DNA from: Croceibacterium aestuarii
GTDB lineage: Bacteria > Pseudomonadota > Alphaproteobacteria > Sphingomonadales > Sphingomonadaceae
Direction of reading: 5' to 3'
NCBI RefSeq assembly: GCF_030657335.1
Contig: NZ_CP131039.1
Location: forward strand, 2,434,501 to 2,498,500
DNA: 64,000 bases
The notes under the pieces are model-generated. The model was not told where the DNA came from. It saw nothing but the letters and a program-made list of their open reading frames with translations, and made no database searches. The position numbers and the translations under genes are program-made. Below, piece after piece: positions 43,751 to 51,928 of this stretch. Each line of letters begins with the position of its first letter. Position 1 is the first letter of the stretch.

Positions 43751-44803
43751 TCACTCCCCGTATCCGTAATAGGTGCCGAACCGGCGTCCGCTCGGGCTGT
43801 ACTGCGCGGCGTTGAGCAGAAGCTTGATGTCCGGGCAGTTCGACAGCAGCGAGAGCGCATCCTCGAGCGCGCTCTGCCCGGTGAGGTCGGCGCGTGCGAC
43901 AACCAGCGCCTGACCGACGTATTTCGCCAGCTCCGCCGCGGGTGATGCGGCCAGCGCCGGAGGCGAATCGAAAATGAGCAGGCGATTGGGTGCGCCTTGC
44001 GTCAGGCGGTCGAGCACCGCGGCGGTGCGCTTGCTCGAGAGGAATTCGCTGTCGGAATTGGTCTGGTTGCCGGCCGGCAGGACGTAGAGTCCGGGCACGT
44101 CCGTCGCCAAGACGAAGCTTTCGACGCGCAACGACGGGTCGGCCAGCGCGTCCATCAGTCCACGGCCCCCGGCCAGGCCGAGCGTGGAGAGGATCGAGGG
44201 CTTCGCGAAATCGGCGTCGACCAGCACGACTTCGCTGTCTTTTTCTGCGGCCATGGCGAGTGCCAGGTTGGCAGCGCAAAAGGTCTTGCCCTCACCGGGC
44301 AGCGGTGAACAGATGAGCACGCGCTGGGCTTTGGCCCCGCCGCCGTTCGCCTGGGCCGTGCGCGCGGCAAGCAGGACCTCGCGCTTGACGATGCGAAACT
44401 CTTCGAGGAGCGCGGTAACCTTGCCACCCGGCTCGATCAGACCCTGCTGGCGCAGGTGGTTGCGGTCGAGCGTTTGGGGCTTGGCCGCGAAGGTCACGGC
44501 AGGCTCGACCGGTGTCGGCGCGGCGGGAATCGGCGCAGCTTTGGCCTGAACGGACCGGTCGGACGCAAGGTCGGCAGCGGGACCCGGTTCGGCGAAGGTG
44601 TGCTCCGTGTCCTTTGCGACTTCTGCGGAGAGGACGGGAGCCGCTGTTTTCTTGCCGCGCTTTTGCGGCGGCTGGGCGAGTTCGGTGGGAACCGGCGCGC
44701 CTCCGAAGCCGAACAGGTCGTCGACCCGCTCGAACAGCGACTTCTTGCGTTCGCCCTCGCCTTTGCCCGCTTCGGGCAGCGGGATCTTGCTCTGTTCGGT
44801 CAT
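43751..44803 (-). CDS. XrtA-associated tyrosine autokinase (CpsD/BY-kinase)
   Basis: Cytoplasmic BY-kinase partner of the chain-length protein, 350 aa. Walker A is SPLPGEGKT at 166-174, Walker A' is VVLVDADFAKP and Walker B is LLIFDSPPA. The C-terminus ends TYYGYGE, a short cluster of Tyr345, Tyr346 and Tyr348 as autophosphorylation sites. The first 110 residues are a variable Pro/Ala-rich leader. It follows the Wzz-like gene by 10 bases; separate kinase and activator genes resemble the Gram-positive CpsCD split. Confidence 0.93.
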   Translation of the reverse strand: MTEQSKIPLPEAGKGEGERKKSLFERVDDLFGFGGAPVPTELAQPPQKRGKKTAAPVLSAEVAKDTEHTFAEPGPAADLASDRSVQAKAAPIPAAPTPVEPAVTFAAKPQTLDRNHLRQQGLIEPGGKVTALLEEFRIVKREVLLAARTAQANGGGAKAQRVLICSPLPGEGKTFCAANLALAMAAEKDSEVVLVDADFAKPSILSTLGLAGGRGLMDALADPSLRVESFVLATDVPGLYVLPAGNQTNSDSEFLSSKRTAAVLDRLTQGAPNRLLIFDSPPALAASPAAELAKYVGQALVVARADLTGQSALEDALSLLSNCPDIKLLLNAAQYSPSGRRFGTYYGYGE

Positions 44804-44813
44804 GCCGGCCTCC

Positions 44814-46331
44814 TCACGCCACCGTGCCGCGCTGAACGAATTCGGCGATCAGCAGGACCAGGAACAAGACGCCGAGACCGGCGGAAGCTGCGGTAAAGCG
44901 GCGCATCCGCAGCTTGTGCAGCGCGCGCGCCGCGTCGGTCAGTGCAAGCGAAATCGTGCCGACGACCGGCAGCTGGAAGGTCTCCTCCAGCCTGCCCGCG
45001 GTCGCGAACGAAGAGCGCATGCGGCCGAGCAAATAAGCGGTGCCGCCACCGGCGCAGAGGCCGAGGAAGAGAACTGCGAAGAGCAGGATCGGGCGATTCG
45101 GCCAGCTCGGCACGCGCGGCGTGCTTGGTGGGTCGATGACCTCGAACTTGATGGCGCTTCGCTCGGTCTCGACCTGGCCGCGCAGGCGCAATTCCTCGCG
45201 GTCCTGCAGGAGCTTGTCGTATTGTTGACGCAGCACGTCGTAGTCGCGGCTGATGCGCTGCGCTTCGGCGGCGACCGTCGGTTCCTTCGCCTGGCTGGCG
45301 GCGAAATTGGCCAATTCCGACTGGATCGCCGCGGCCCGCGAAGACAGCGCTTCGACCGTGGCCTGGCGGTCGATCCGCAGGCCCTGAAGCGAGGTATAGG
45401 CCGGGTTCGGGGTGCCATAGTCACCTCCGGCGCCCTGCGTCTGAATGCGCAGCGCGGCGATCTGCTTCTTCACCGCGACGACATCCGGGTGGCTGTCCGT
45501 GAGCCCGCGAGCCTGCAGTGCCGCAAGGTTCGACTGCGCTTGGGCCAGAGCGGCCTTGGGGCCGCCGCCGTCGGCGGTGACGAGCGTGCGCGGCGTGCTG
45601 GCGAGTTGCCCGTCGATCGCCGCGAGCGCGCTCTTGGCGGCTGCAAGGTCCGCTTGCACGGCGCGCAGATCGTCGCGGTTGGCGTTGATTTTCGCCGAGA
45701 TCGCTTCGGTCCCGCCGGCAAGATCGGGGTGCTCTGATTCGAAGGCCAGGCGCTTTTGTTCGGCTTCCTCGAGCTGGCGGCTGCGTTCCGCGAGTTGCTG
45801 ATCCAGGAACGTGATCGTGTCGCGCATCTCGCCGCGCGATTCGCCGAGATTGGATTCGCGGAAGATGTCGATCATGCGATTGGCAATGTCCTGCGCCAAT
45901 TGCGCGTTCTCGGCATCGGACAAGTCGCTGCGGCCGCTCGTCGCGGTGATTTCGAACAGGTTTTCGCCCTGTGCGACGACGACGATCTTCTTGGCCAGCG
46001 CCTGCACCGCACGCTCCATCTGCGCCGGCGTGGTGATGTCGTCGCCGATGCGGGTAGAGCGGATTACCTTTTCGAGGTTCACCGCGCTGGTCAGCGTCTG
46101 CTGGACGCGCAGGATGTCCTTCTCGCGCGTCGACGAACCGATGCCGATCTGCTGCGCGAGCGCGTCGTCGAGCTGGACGAATATGCGAGTCTTCGAATCA
46201 TAAGCGTTCGGAATGAGCGCCACTACCAGCCAGCCAAGCAGGCACACGCCCCAGGCGACGGCAAGCGCCTGCCAGCGGCGGTTCCAGACCGTCCAGAGTG
46301 CCGAGCGCACCTCTTCGATGATGGTGTTCAA
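44814..46331 (-). CDS. XrtA-associated polysaccharide chain-length determinant
   Basis: Wzz/PCP-type inner-membrane protein of 505 aa: an N-terminal span (about 20-38) after NTIIEEVRSALWTVWNRR, a long periplasmic coiled-coil region (FLDQQLAERSRQLEEAEQK, residues about 165-380), the conserved IDPPSTPRVPSWPNR before the second span (about 415-435), then a short linker and a final C-terminal hydrophobic segment. It controls polymer length and activates the tyrosine kinase encoded next. Confidence 0.93.
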   Translation of the reverse strand: MNTIIEEVRSALWTVWNRRWQALAVAWGVCLLGWLVVALIPNAYDSKTRIFVQLDDALAQQIGIGSSTREKDILRVQQTLTSAVNLEKVIRSTRIGDDITTPAQMERAVQALAKKIVVVAQGENLFEITATSGRSDLSDAENAQLAQDIANRMIDIFRESNLGESRGEMRDTITFLDQQLAERSRQLEEAEQKRLAFESEHPDLAGGTEAISAKINANRDDLRAVQADLAAAKSALAAIDGQLASTPRTLVTADGGGPKAALAQAQSNLAALQARGLTDSHPDVVAVKKQIAALRIQTQGAGGDYGTPNPAYTSLQGLRIDRQATVEALSSRAAAIQSELANFAASQAKEPTVAAEAQRISRDYDVLRQQYDKLLQDREELRLRGQVETERSAIKFEVIDPPSTPRVPSWPNRPILLFAVLFLGLCAGGGTAYLLGRMRSSFATAGRLEETFQLPVVGTISLALTDAARALHKLRMRRFTAASAGLGVLFLVLLIAEFVQRGTVA

Positions 46332-46347
46332 GCCCCCGGCCTCCTGC

Positions 46348-46986
46348 TCAGAACATGCTCTCGGGGATGATGATCACATCGCCGGGCTGGAGCATCACGT
46401 TGGCCTTGCTGTCGCCCTTCTTGAGCAGGTCGCCGAGCCGCAGGTGATATTCGCGCTGGCGGCCGACCTGCTTGTCGAAGCGGATCAGCTTGGCGCGATT
46501 GCCGGCGGCGAATTCGCTCAGCCCCCCGACCGAGATCATCGCGTCGAGCACGGTCATGTTGGCGCGGTACGGGATCGACGCAGGCTTTTCCGTCGCCCCC
46601 ACCACCCGGATTTGCTGGCTGAACGTCCCGGCGAACTTGTTGACGATGACCGTGACCAGCGGCTCGGCGATGTATTGCGAGAGCTGCAGGCGGATGTCCT
46701 CGGCCAGCATCGTCGGTGTCTTGCCCACGGCCGGCATGTCGGCGACGAGCGGGGTGGTGATGCGTCCGTCGGGACGTACCTGAACCTGCGCTCCAAGCTC
46801 GTCGTTGCGCCAGACGTGGATGGTCAGCTCGTCGAGCGGGCCGATGATATATTCCTCGCCGGGGCCTTCCTGCATTGCGACGAAGCTCGCCGGAGCGAGT
46901 TGGGCATCGGGAGTGCTCGAACAGCCGACAACGGCGAGAGCCATCGAGAGGGCAGCCAGAAAACGGGAAACGGCGGAAAATCGCAT
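46348..46986 (-). CDS. XrtA-associated polysaccharide export lipoprotein (Wza-like)
   Basis: A 212-aa lipoprotein (MRFSAVSRFLAALSMALAVVGC, Cys22) with the poly-export domain: YIIGPLDELTIHVWRNDELGAQVQVRPDGRITTPLVADM and the SLBB-like part VLDAMISVGGLSEFAAGNRAKLIR, ending LQPGDVIIIPESMF. Shorter than E. coli Wza, so it probably forms a periplasmic collar and relies on the separate beta-barrel for the outer membrane. It heads the main EPS unit; the promoter should lie in 46987-47173. Confidence 0.93.
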   Translation of the reverse strand: MRFSAVSRFLAALSMALAVVGCSSTPDAQLAPASFVAMQEGPGEEYIIGPLDELTIHVWRNDELGAQVQVRPDGRITTPLVADMPAVGKTPTMLAEDIRLQLSQYIAEPLVTVIVNKFAGTFSQQIRVVGATEKPASIPYRANMTVLDAMISVGGLSEFAAGNRAKLIRFDKQVGRQREYHLRLGDLLKKGDSKANVMLQPGDVIIIPESMF

Positions 46987-47046
46987 GGTACGTCCTCGAG
47001 TTTTCGGCGGGCCAGACGCGGGTGCAGCCATTCGCACCCGGACCAC

Positions 47047-47157
47047 GACCCTGAATCCGGCTCGCCTTGTCCCGGAAAAGGGTGAACATTGCGTTAGTCT
47101 TGACGCCCGAAACCGCCCGATTCTGCGGGTTTGTGAGCGCCCGTCCCAATCCGGGAC
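47047..47157 (-). promoter_or_regulatory. Candidate regulatory region of the EPS/XrtA unit
   Basis: In the 187-base gap ahead of the export gene: inverted repeat GTCCC-AATCC-GGGAC (47143-47157), a weaker relative GTCCC-N5-AGGGT (47069-47083) and the word CGACCCTGAA (47047-47056). The region ahead of the rpfF-like gene carries GTCTC-N5-GGGAC and the same CGACCCTGAA (34078-34087). A shared regulator is inferred. No gene is seen in this gap, and I found no good sigma-54 promoter. Confidence 0.4.
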
Positions 47158-47173
47158 AGGCGGGGGCCCAATC

Positions 47174-48400
47174 CTAAACCAGCATTTCTCGGGCAGGTCC
47201 CTGGCCGAGAAAGGCTGAGGGGCTGGCGCTGGCGCCATAGGCCCCGGCACAGAACACCGCGACGGTGTCGCCAATGTCGGCGTGCGGCACCATGGCCTGG
47301 TCGGCGAGGCGGTCGAGCGGGGTGCACAGGCAGCCGACAACATTGACCTCTTCGACCGGCTCACCAGTGAATTTGCTTGCTATCGCAACGGGATAGTTGC
47401 GGCGCACGACCGTGCCGAAGTTGCCCGAAGCGGCCAGCTGGTGGTGCAGACCACCGTCGGTGACGAGGAAGGTCGTGCCGTGGCTGACTTTTCGGTCGAC
47501 GACCCGCGTCAGGTAAACCCCCGCCTCGCCGACGAGGTAGCGGCCGAGTTCGATGGCGAACTCGGTCCCTGCCAGCTCGCCCGGCAGTTGATCGAAGCGC
47601 TCCCCCAGGGCAGCGCCCACGGCGGCGATGTCGAGCGGCTGGTCGCCGCTGAAGTAGGGAATGCCGAATCCGCCGCCCATGTTGAGGTGCGGCAAGGGAT
47701 GACCGATCTCGCGGGTAAGCCGCGCGGCGAGTTCGAGAACGTTGGCCTGGGTTTCGGCCACCGCACCGGCATCGAGCGCCTGGCTGCCGGTGTAGATGTG
47801 GAGGCCGCGCCAGGTGGCTCCGGCAGCGATGATTTCGCGCGCCAGGGCGGACACACGTTCGGCGTCGAGGCCGAAGGGCTTGGCCCCCCCGCCCATCTTC
47901 ATGCCCGAGCCGCGCAGTTCGAAATCGGGATTGACTCGAATTGCCAGCGCCGGCGCCTTGCCAAGTTCCTCGGCGATGCGCAGCGCGCGATGCGCCTCGT
48001 TCTCGGATTCGAGGTTGAGCGTCACGCCATTCTCGATCGCCGCGCGCAGCTCGTCGTCGCGCTTGCCCGGGCCGGCGAAGCTGACTTTGGCCGGGTCCTG
48101 CCCGGCTGCCAGGACCATCTCCAGTTCGCCGCCCGAGGCGATGTCGAAGCCGTCGACCAGACCTGCCATCAATTCGAGGACCGGCCGATAGGAATTTGCT
48201 TTTATGGCATAATGAATGCGCAGGCTTTGCGGCATGGCCTGACGCAGCACGGCCATGCGGCGGCGCATCAGGTCGGCCGAATAGACGAACAGCGGTGTGC
48301 CTCCAGCCTCTTCGACCAGCGCGCTGGCGGCTTTGCCCCCGAGGGCGAGCTCGCCATCGATGCTGCCGTAGCCGGCGGGGATAGGGCCGAGCGGTTTCAT
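47174..48400 (-). CDS. XrtA-associated PLP-dependent decarboxylase
   Basis: A 408-aa fold-type III PLP enzyme related to diaminopimelate and ornithine decarboxylases, in the exosortase A subgroup. The PLP lysine is in IHYAIKANSYRPV, with GFDIASGGELEMVLAAG, FAGPGKRDDEL, HIYTGSQALDAG, LNMGGGFGIPYF and the C-terminal AVFCAGAYGASASPSAFLG. It may make an amine or deaminated unit for polymer modification together with the ligase and ACP; this is inference. The ATG overlaps the ligase stop (ATGA). Confidence 0.92.
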   Translation of the reverse strand: MKPLGPIPAGYGSIDGELALGGKAASALVEEAGGTPLFVYSADLMRRRMAVLRQAMPQSLRIHYAIKANSYRPVLELMAGLVDGFDIASGGELEMVLAAGQDPAKVSFAGPGKRDDELRAAIENGVTLNLESENEAHRALRIAEELGKAPALAIRVNPDFELRGSGMKMGGGAKPFGLDAERVSALAREIIAAGATWRGLHIYTGSQALDAGAVAETQANVLELAARLTREIGHPLPHLNMGGGFGIPYFSGDQPLDIAAVGAALGERFDQLPGELAGTEFAIELGRYLVGEAGVYLTRVVDRKVSHGTTFLVTDGGLHHQLAASGNFGTVVRRNYPVAIASKFTGEPVEEVNVVGCLCTPLDRLADQAMVPHADIGDTVAVFCAGAYGASASPSAFLGQGPAREMLV

Positions 48401-49920
48401 GCGGCCTCCTTGCGCGCCATTTCGGCCTGCAGCGCGTTACGGTCGATCTTGCCGTTGGGGTTCAGCGGCATGGCCTCGACCCAGACCACGTCCCTTGGCT
48501 GCATGAAATTCGGCAGCTCGCGCTTGAGCGCGGCGCGCAGGGTCTCCTCGTCCCCGCCCCCGCGGACCACCAGCACCACGGCCTGCCCGAGCCGCGGATC
48601 GGGCACGCCGACCGCCGCGACTTCGCTGGCCAGGCCGGTGGCGAGCACGGCTTCCTCGATTTCCTGCGGGCTGATGCGGTTGCCCGCGCTCTTGATCATG
48701 GCGTCGCGCCGCCCGACGAAGTAGAGCAGCCCGTCCTCGTCGCGCCGCACGCGGTCGCCCGACCACACCGCGGTGCCGCCATATTCGGATTGCGCGGGAG
48801 CAGGCTTGAAGCGCTCCGCCGTCCGCTCGGCGTCCTGCCAATAGCCCTGTGCGACGAGCGGCCCGCAATGCACCAGTTCCCCTTCTTCGCCGGGCGACGT
48901 CACGCGGCCATCGTCGCCAATGACGAGAATCTCGGCGAACGGGATCGCCTTACCCATCGACGTCGGGTGCGTGTCGACCAGCGCCGGGTCGAGGTAAGTC
49001 GAACGGAACGCCTCGGTCAGCCCGTACATCGGGAACAGCCGCGCCTGGGGAAATTGCCCGCGAAGCTTGCGGACCAGGTCCTCGGTCAGTGCGCCGCCGC
49101 TGTTGGTCAGGCGGCGCATCGACGCCACGGCTTCCGCCGGCCAGTCGAGTTCGGTCAATTGCACCCACAGGGGCGGCACCGCGGCGAGCGTCGTGACGCC
49201 GTTCGTCACGCAGGCCTTGGTGACGTCGCGCGGGGTCAGGTAGTCGAGCGGAACCGCGCAGCCGCCGGCGTACCAGGTCGAAAGCAGCTGGTTCTGCCCA
49301 TAGTCGAACGACAGCGGCAGCACCGCCAGCGTGACGTCGTCGTTGGCGAGCCCGAGGTAGCTCGCCACGCTGACCGCGCCGAGCCACATGTTCGCATTGC
49401 TGAGCATCACGCCCTTGGGCCGTCCGGTCGAGCCGCTCGTGTAGAGGATCGCCGCCAGTTCGTCGGTATTCCGGTCAGACGGGGGCAGGTGTTCATCGGC
49501 GTTTCGCGCTGCATCGAGCGCTTCATTCTCACCCAATGCCCGGCAAGCGGCCGGCACGTCGCCATCTTCGAGCGTAGCCAGCCGCGCGGGCGTGCCGATC
49601 AGCAGTTTCGATCCGCTATCGCTCAGGATGTGCGCCACTTGCGCCCGCTTGAGCAGCGGGTTGATCGGCACGTGGACCAGCCCGGCGCGCGCCGCGGCAA
49701 GCGGCAGCAGGCAAGTGAGTTCGCCCTTGGCCGCCCAGCTGGCGACCCGCGCCCCGTCTTCGTCGGCCAGCGCCCGGAGCCATCCGGCGAGCGCAGCGAC
49801 ACGGGTTCTTAATTCATCGAAACTAAGCGTCTCCCCCCGCAGGACGAGCGCCGCGTCGCCGCCCCTGCCGCGTTCGGCAAGGTGATCGAGCGGCCGGGGC
49901 ACGGGATCTGGAAGCGGCAT
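48397..49920 (-). CDS. XrtA-associated acyl-CoA ligase (AMP-forming)
   Basis: ANL-superfamily adenylating enzyme, 507 aa. The phosphate loop is ILYTSGSTGRPKGVMLSN, with PMYGLTEAFRSTY (A5), VWSGDRVRRDEDGLLYFVGR (A7/A8) and the C-terminal catalytic lysine in NPNGKIDRNAL. It activates a carboxylic acid for transfer to CoA or to the acyl carrier protein encoded across the divergent promoter. The start is ATG 49920 after GGAG; only 30 bases separate it from the divergent acyltransferase start. Confidence 0.92.
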   Translation of the reverse strand: MPLPDPVPRPLDHLAERGRGGDAALVLRGETLSFDELRTRVAALAGWLRALADEDGARVASWAAKGELTCLLPLAAARAGLVHVPINPLLKRAQVAHILSDSGSKLLIGTPARLATLEDGDVPAACRALGENEALDAARNADEHLPPSDRNTDELAAILYTSGSTGRPKGVMLSNANMWLGAVSVASYLGLANDDVTLAVLPLSFDYGQNQLLSTWYAGGCAVPLDYLTPRDVTKACVTNGVTTLAAVPPLWVQLTELDWPAEAVASMRRLTNSGGALTEDLVRKLRGQFPQARLFPMYGLTEAFRSTYLDPALVDTHPTSMGKAIPFAEILVIGDDGRVTSPGEEGELVHCGPLVAQGYWQDAERTAERFKPAPAQSEYGGTAVWSGDRVRRDEDGLLYFVGRRDAMIKSAGNRISPQEIEEAVLATGLASEVAAVGVPDPRLGQAVVLVVRGGGDEETLRAALKRELPNFMQPRDVVWVEAMPLNPNGKIDRNALQAEMARKEAA

Positions 49921-49950
49921 TGGAGCTCCGAGGAGGGACGCGAAAGCACT

Positions 49951-50937
49951 GTGACAGCCATCAGCTATCACGACACGGTTAACGATGTGCAAGCCATAGA
50001 CTTGGCCGCGCGCGGTCCGTTCGCTCGGCGCGACTGGTTTGCCGCGCTCGAAGGCGGCGCCGGCGTGCCGCTCTATGCCGTGGCCGCAGATGCCTCGGGC
50101 GGTATCGTCTTCCCGCTGCGCCGCACCGGACGCCGGCTCGAAGCCCTGCTCAATTGGTACGCCTTCACCTGGCGTCCGCTGGGCACCGCCTATGCCTCTG
50201 CCGACAGCCTCTCGATTGCGCTGGCCGGTGATCTTGCCCGCCATACCTCGCACATCGTGCTCGAGCGCGTGCCCGACGAGGACGGCACCGCCCGCCAGCT
50301 GCAGCGCGCCTTCGAGCGATCCGGCTGGCTGGTCGTGCGCGAGCCGTGCGACACCAATCGCATGCTCGCAGTCGGCGGGCGCAGCTATGGCGAATACCTC
50401 GAAGGACGCCCCGGCCGGCTGCGAACCACGCTCAAGCGAAAGGCGAAGAAGGTCGACGTCGAAATCCTGGACCGCTTCGACCCGGGTGTCTGGGCCGACT
50501 ACGAGGATATCTACTCCGAAAGCTGGAAGCCCGAGGAAGGCGACCCCGCCCTGCTCCGCCGCTTTGCCGAAGCCGAAGGCAGCGCCGGGCGCATCCGCCT
50601 CGCCGTGGCGCGCCACGATGGCGTGGCCATCGCCGCGCAGTTCTGGACGGTCGAGGACGGCACCGCCTACATCCACAAGCTGGCCCACCGCGAAAGCGCC
50701 AAGCCGCTGTCCCCCGGAACGACGCTGACTGCCGCGCTGATGGAGCGCGTCATCGACGGCGACGGCGTCCGATGGGTCGATTTCGGTACCGGCGACGATC
50801 CCTACAAGCAGGACTGGATGGAGGAATCGCGCCCACGTTACCGCCTGCAATGCTGGCGCGCCCGCGACCCGCGCAACTGGCCGGCGATTGCGCGGGCCAG
50901 GCTGCGCACGCTTGTTTCGCGCGATTCCCGCGGCTAA
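49951..50937 (+). CDS. GNAT-fold acyltransferase of the XrtA locus
   Basis: A 328-aa protein of the FemAB/BioF2-like GNAT group: RGPFARRDWFAALEGG..., YLEGRPGRLRTTLKRKAKKV, EDIYSESWKPEE, the acyl-binding stretch GRIRLAVARHDGVAIAAQFWTVEDGTAYIHKLAH and WVDFGTGDDPYKQDWM. It probably moves an acyl group from the adjacent ACP to a polymer or lipid. The start is uncertain: GTG 49951 has AGGAGGG 13 bases upstream; GTG 49987 is an alternative leaving more room for a promoter. Confidence 0.8.
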   Translation: MTAISYHDTVNDVQAIDLAARGPFARRDWFAALEGGAGVPLYAVAADASGGIVFPLRRTGRRLEALLNWYAFTWRPLGTAYASADSLSIALAGDLARHTSHIVLERVPDEDGTARQLQRAFERSGWLVVREPCDTNRMLAVGGRSYGEYLEGRPGRLRTTLKRKAKKVDVEILDRFDPGVWADYEDIYSESWKPEEGDPALLRRFAEAEGSAGRIRLAVARHDGVAIAAQFWTVEDGTAYIHKLAHRESAKPLSPGTTLTAALMERVIDGDGVRWVDFGTGDDPYKQDWMEESRPRYRLQCWRARDPRNWPAIARARLRTLVSRDSRG

Positions 50938-50968
50938 CCGGGCTTCCGCAATGCAATTGGGGACCCGG

Positions 50969-51259
50969 ATGAGCCGCGAAACCGCTCTCGACAATTCCAG
51001 CGACGCGACCGACGCTTCGCTGCGCCAGATCCTGCAGGACGTGCTCGGCATCTCCGCCGAACGTGCCGCCGCTTTCGACGCCGACACCGGGCTGTTCGGC
51101 CACCTGCCCGAACTCGATTCGATGGCCGTCGCCGGCCTCTTGACCGAGATCGAGGACCGGCTCGCCATCGTCATCGAGGACGACGAGGTCGACGGCGAAA
51201 TGCTCGAAACGTATGGCGGCCTGCTCGATTTCGTCCGTGCCAAGTGCAACGCAGGTTAA
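50969..51259 (+). CDS. Acyl carrier protein of the XrtA locus
   Basis: A 96-aa acidic ACP with the phosphopantetheine site Ser51 in LPELDSMAVAGLL, preceded by the helix LRQILQDVLGISAE. It lies between the acyltransferase and two hydrolases, opposite the AMP-forming ligase, so it probably carries the acyl group made or used by this locus. ATG 50969 follows GGGGA. It differs from the housekeeping ACP motif (DSLD), as expected for a dedicated carrier. Confidence 0.9.
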   Translation: MSRETALDNSSDATDASLRQILQDVLGISAERAAAFDADTGLFGHLPELDSMAVAGLLTEIEDRLAIVIEDDEVDGEMLETYGGLLDFVRAKCNAG

Positions 51260-51268
51260 CGCAGCGCG

Positions 51269-51928
51269 GTGATCGCCGGCTGGACCTCCCCTTCCGGTGA
51301 AGAATACGCGCTCAAGTTCGACCGCGACCGGGATCGGCGCGTCCTCGTGCTGCCCGCCTGGTTCGATGAGAGCAACAAGCTCCGGCGTCTGACCGCCGAA
51401 GTCATGCGGCGGCTCGACGGCGCAGGGATCGACGTCATCCTCCCCGATCTGCCTGGCTGCAACGAGAGCGAGGCGCCCCTCGAGGCGCAGACGATCACAA
51501 CGTGGCGCGCAGCGGCCGAGGCTGCAGCGCGCGAGTTCGCCGCGACCCACGTGCTGGCGATTCGCGCCGGCGCCATCCTCGCGCCGGACCTGCCGGGCTG
51601 GCGCTATGCCGCGCTGGGCGGCAGTCAGGTTCTGCGCTCCATGCTCCGCGCCCGCACGATTGCCGCTCGCGAAGCCGGGCGCGAGGAGACGCGCGAGGGC
51701 CTGATCGAAATCGGCCGCCGCGAAGGACTCGATCTGGCCGGATACCGGCTAGGGGCGGAGATGATCGCCGAGCTGGAAACGGCCGAGCCGCCGGACCTGC
51801 CGCGGCAGCGCAAGATCGCCCACGCCGATATCGGCGGCGCGGCGCTGTGGCTGCGCGCCGAACCCGACTACGACGCGGCGCAGGCCGATGCGCTGGCTGC
51901 CGTGGTCTCGATGGAACTGCTGGCGTGA
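51269..51928 (+). CDS. XrtA-associated hydrolase 2-like protein
   Basis: A 219-aa alpha/beta-hydrolase-like protein: RRVLVLPAWFDESNKLRRLTAEVMRRLDGAGIDVILPDLPGCNESEA is the family N-terminus (oxyanion loop and first strands). At the position of the nucleophile elbow it reads VLAIRAGAIL, with neither Ser nor Cys, so it may be inactive as a hydrolase or a structural partner of the next protein. Start GTG 51269; stop overlaps the next gene as GTGA. Confidence 0.82.
   Translation: MIAGWTSPSGEEYALKFDRDRDRRVLVLPAWFDESNKLRRLTAEVMRRLDGAGIDVILPDLPGCNESEAPLEAQTITTWRAAAEAAAREFAATHVLAIRAGAILAPDLPGWRYAALGGSQVLRSMLRARTIAAREAGREETREGLIEIGRREGLDLAGYRLGAEMIAELETAEPPDLPRQRKIAHADIGGAALWLRAEPDYDAAQADALAAVVSMELLA

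Noticed and set aside
46987-47173. Sigma-54 (-24/-12) promoter ahead of the EPS unit
   Set aside because: XrtA loci are often RpoN-controlled, but no GG-N10-GC element in good context was found on the minus strand here or before the rpfF-like gene.
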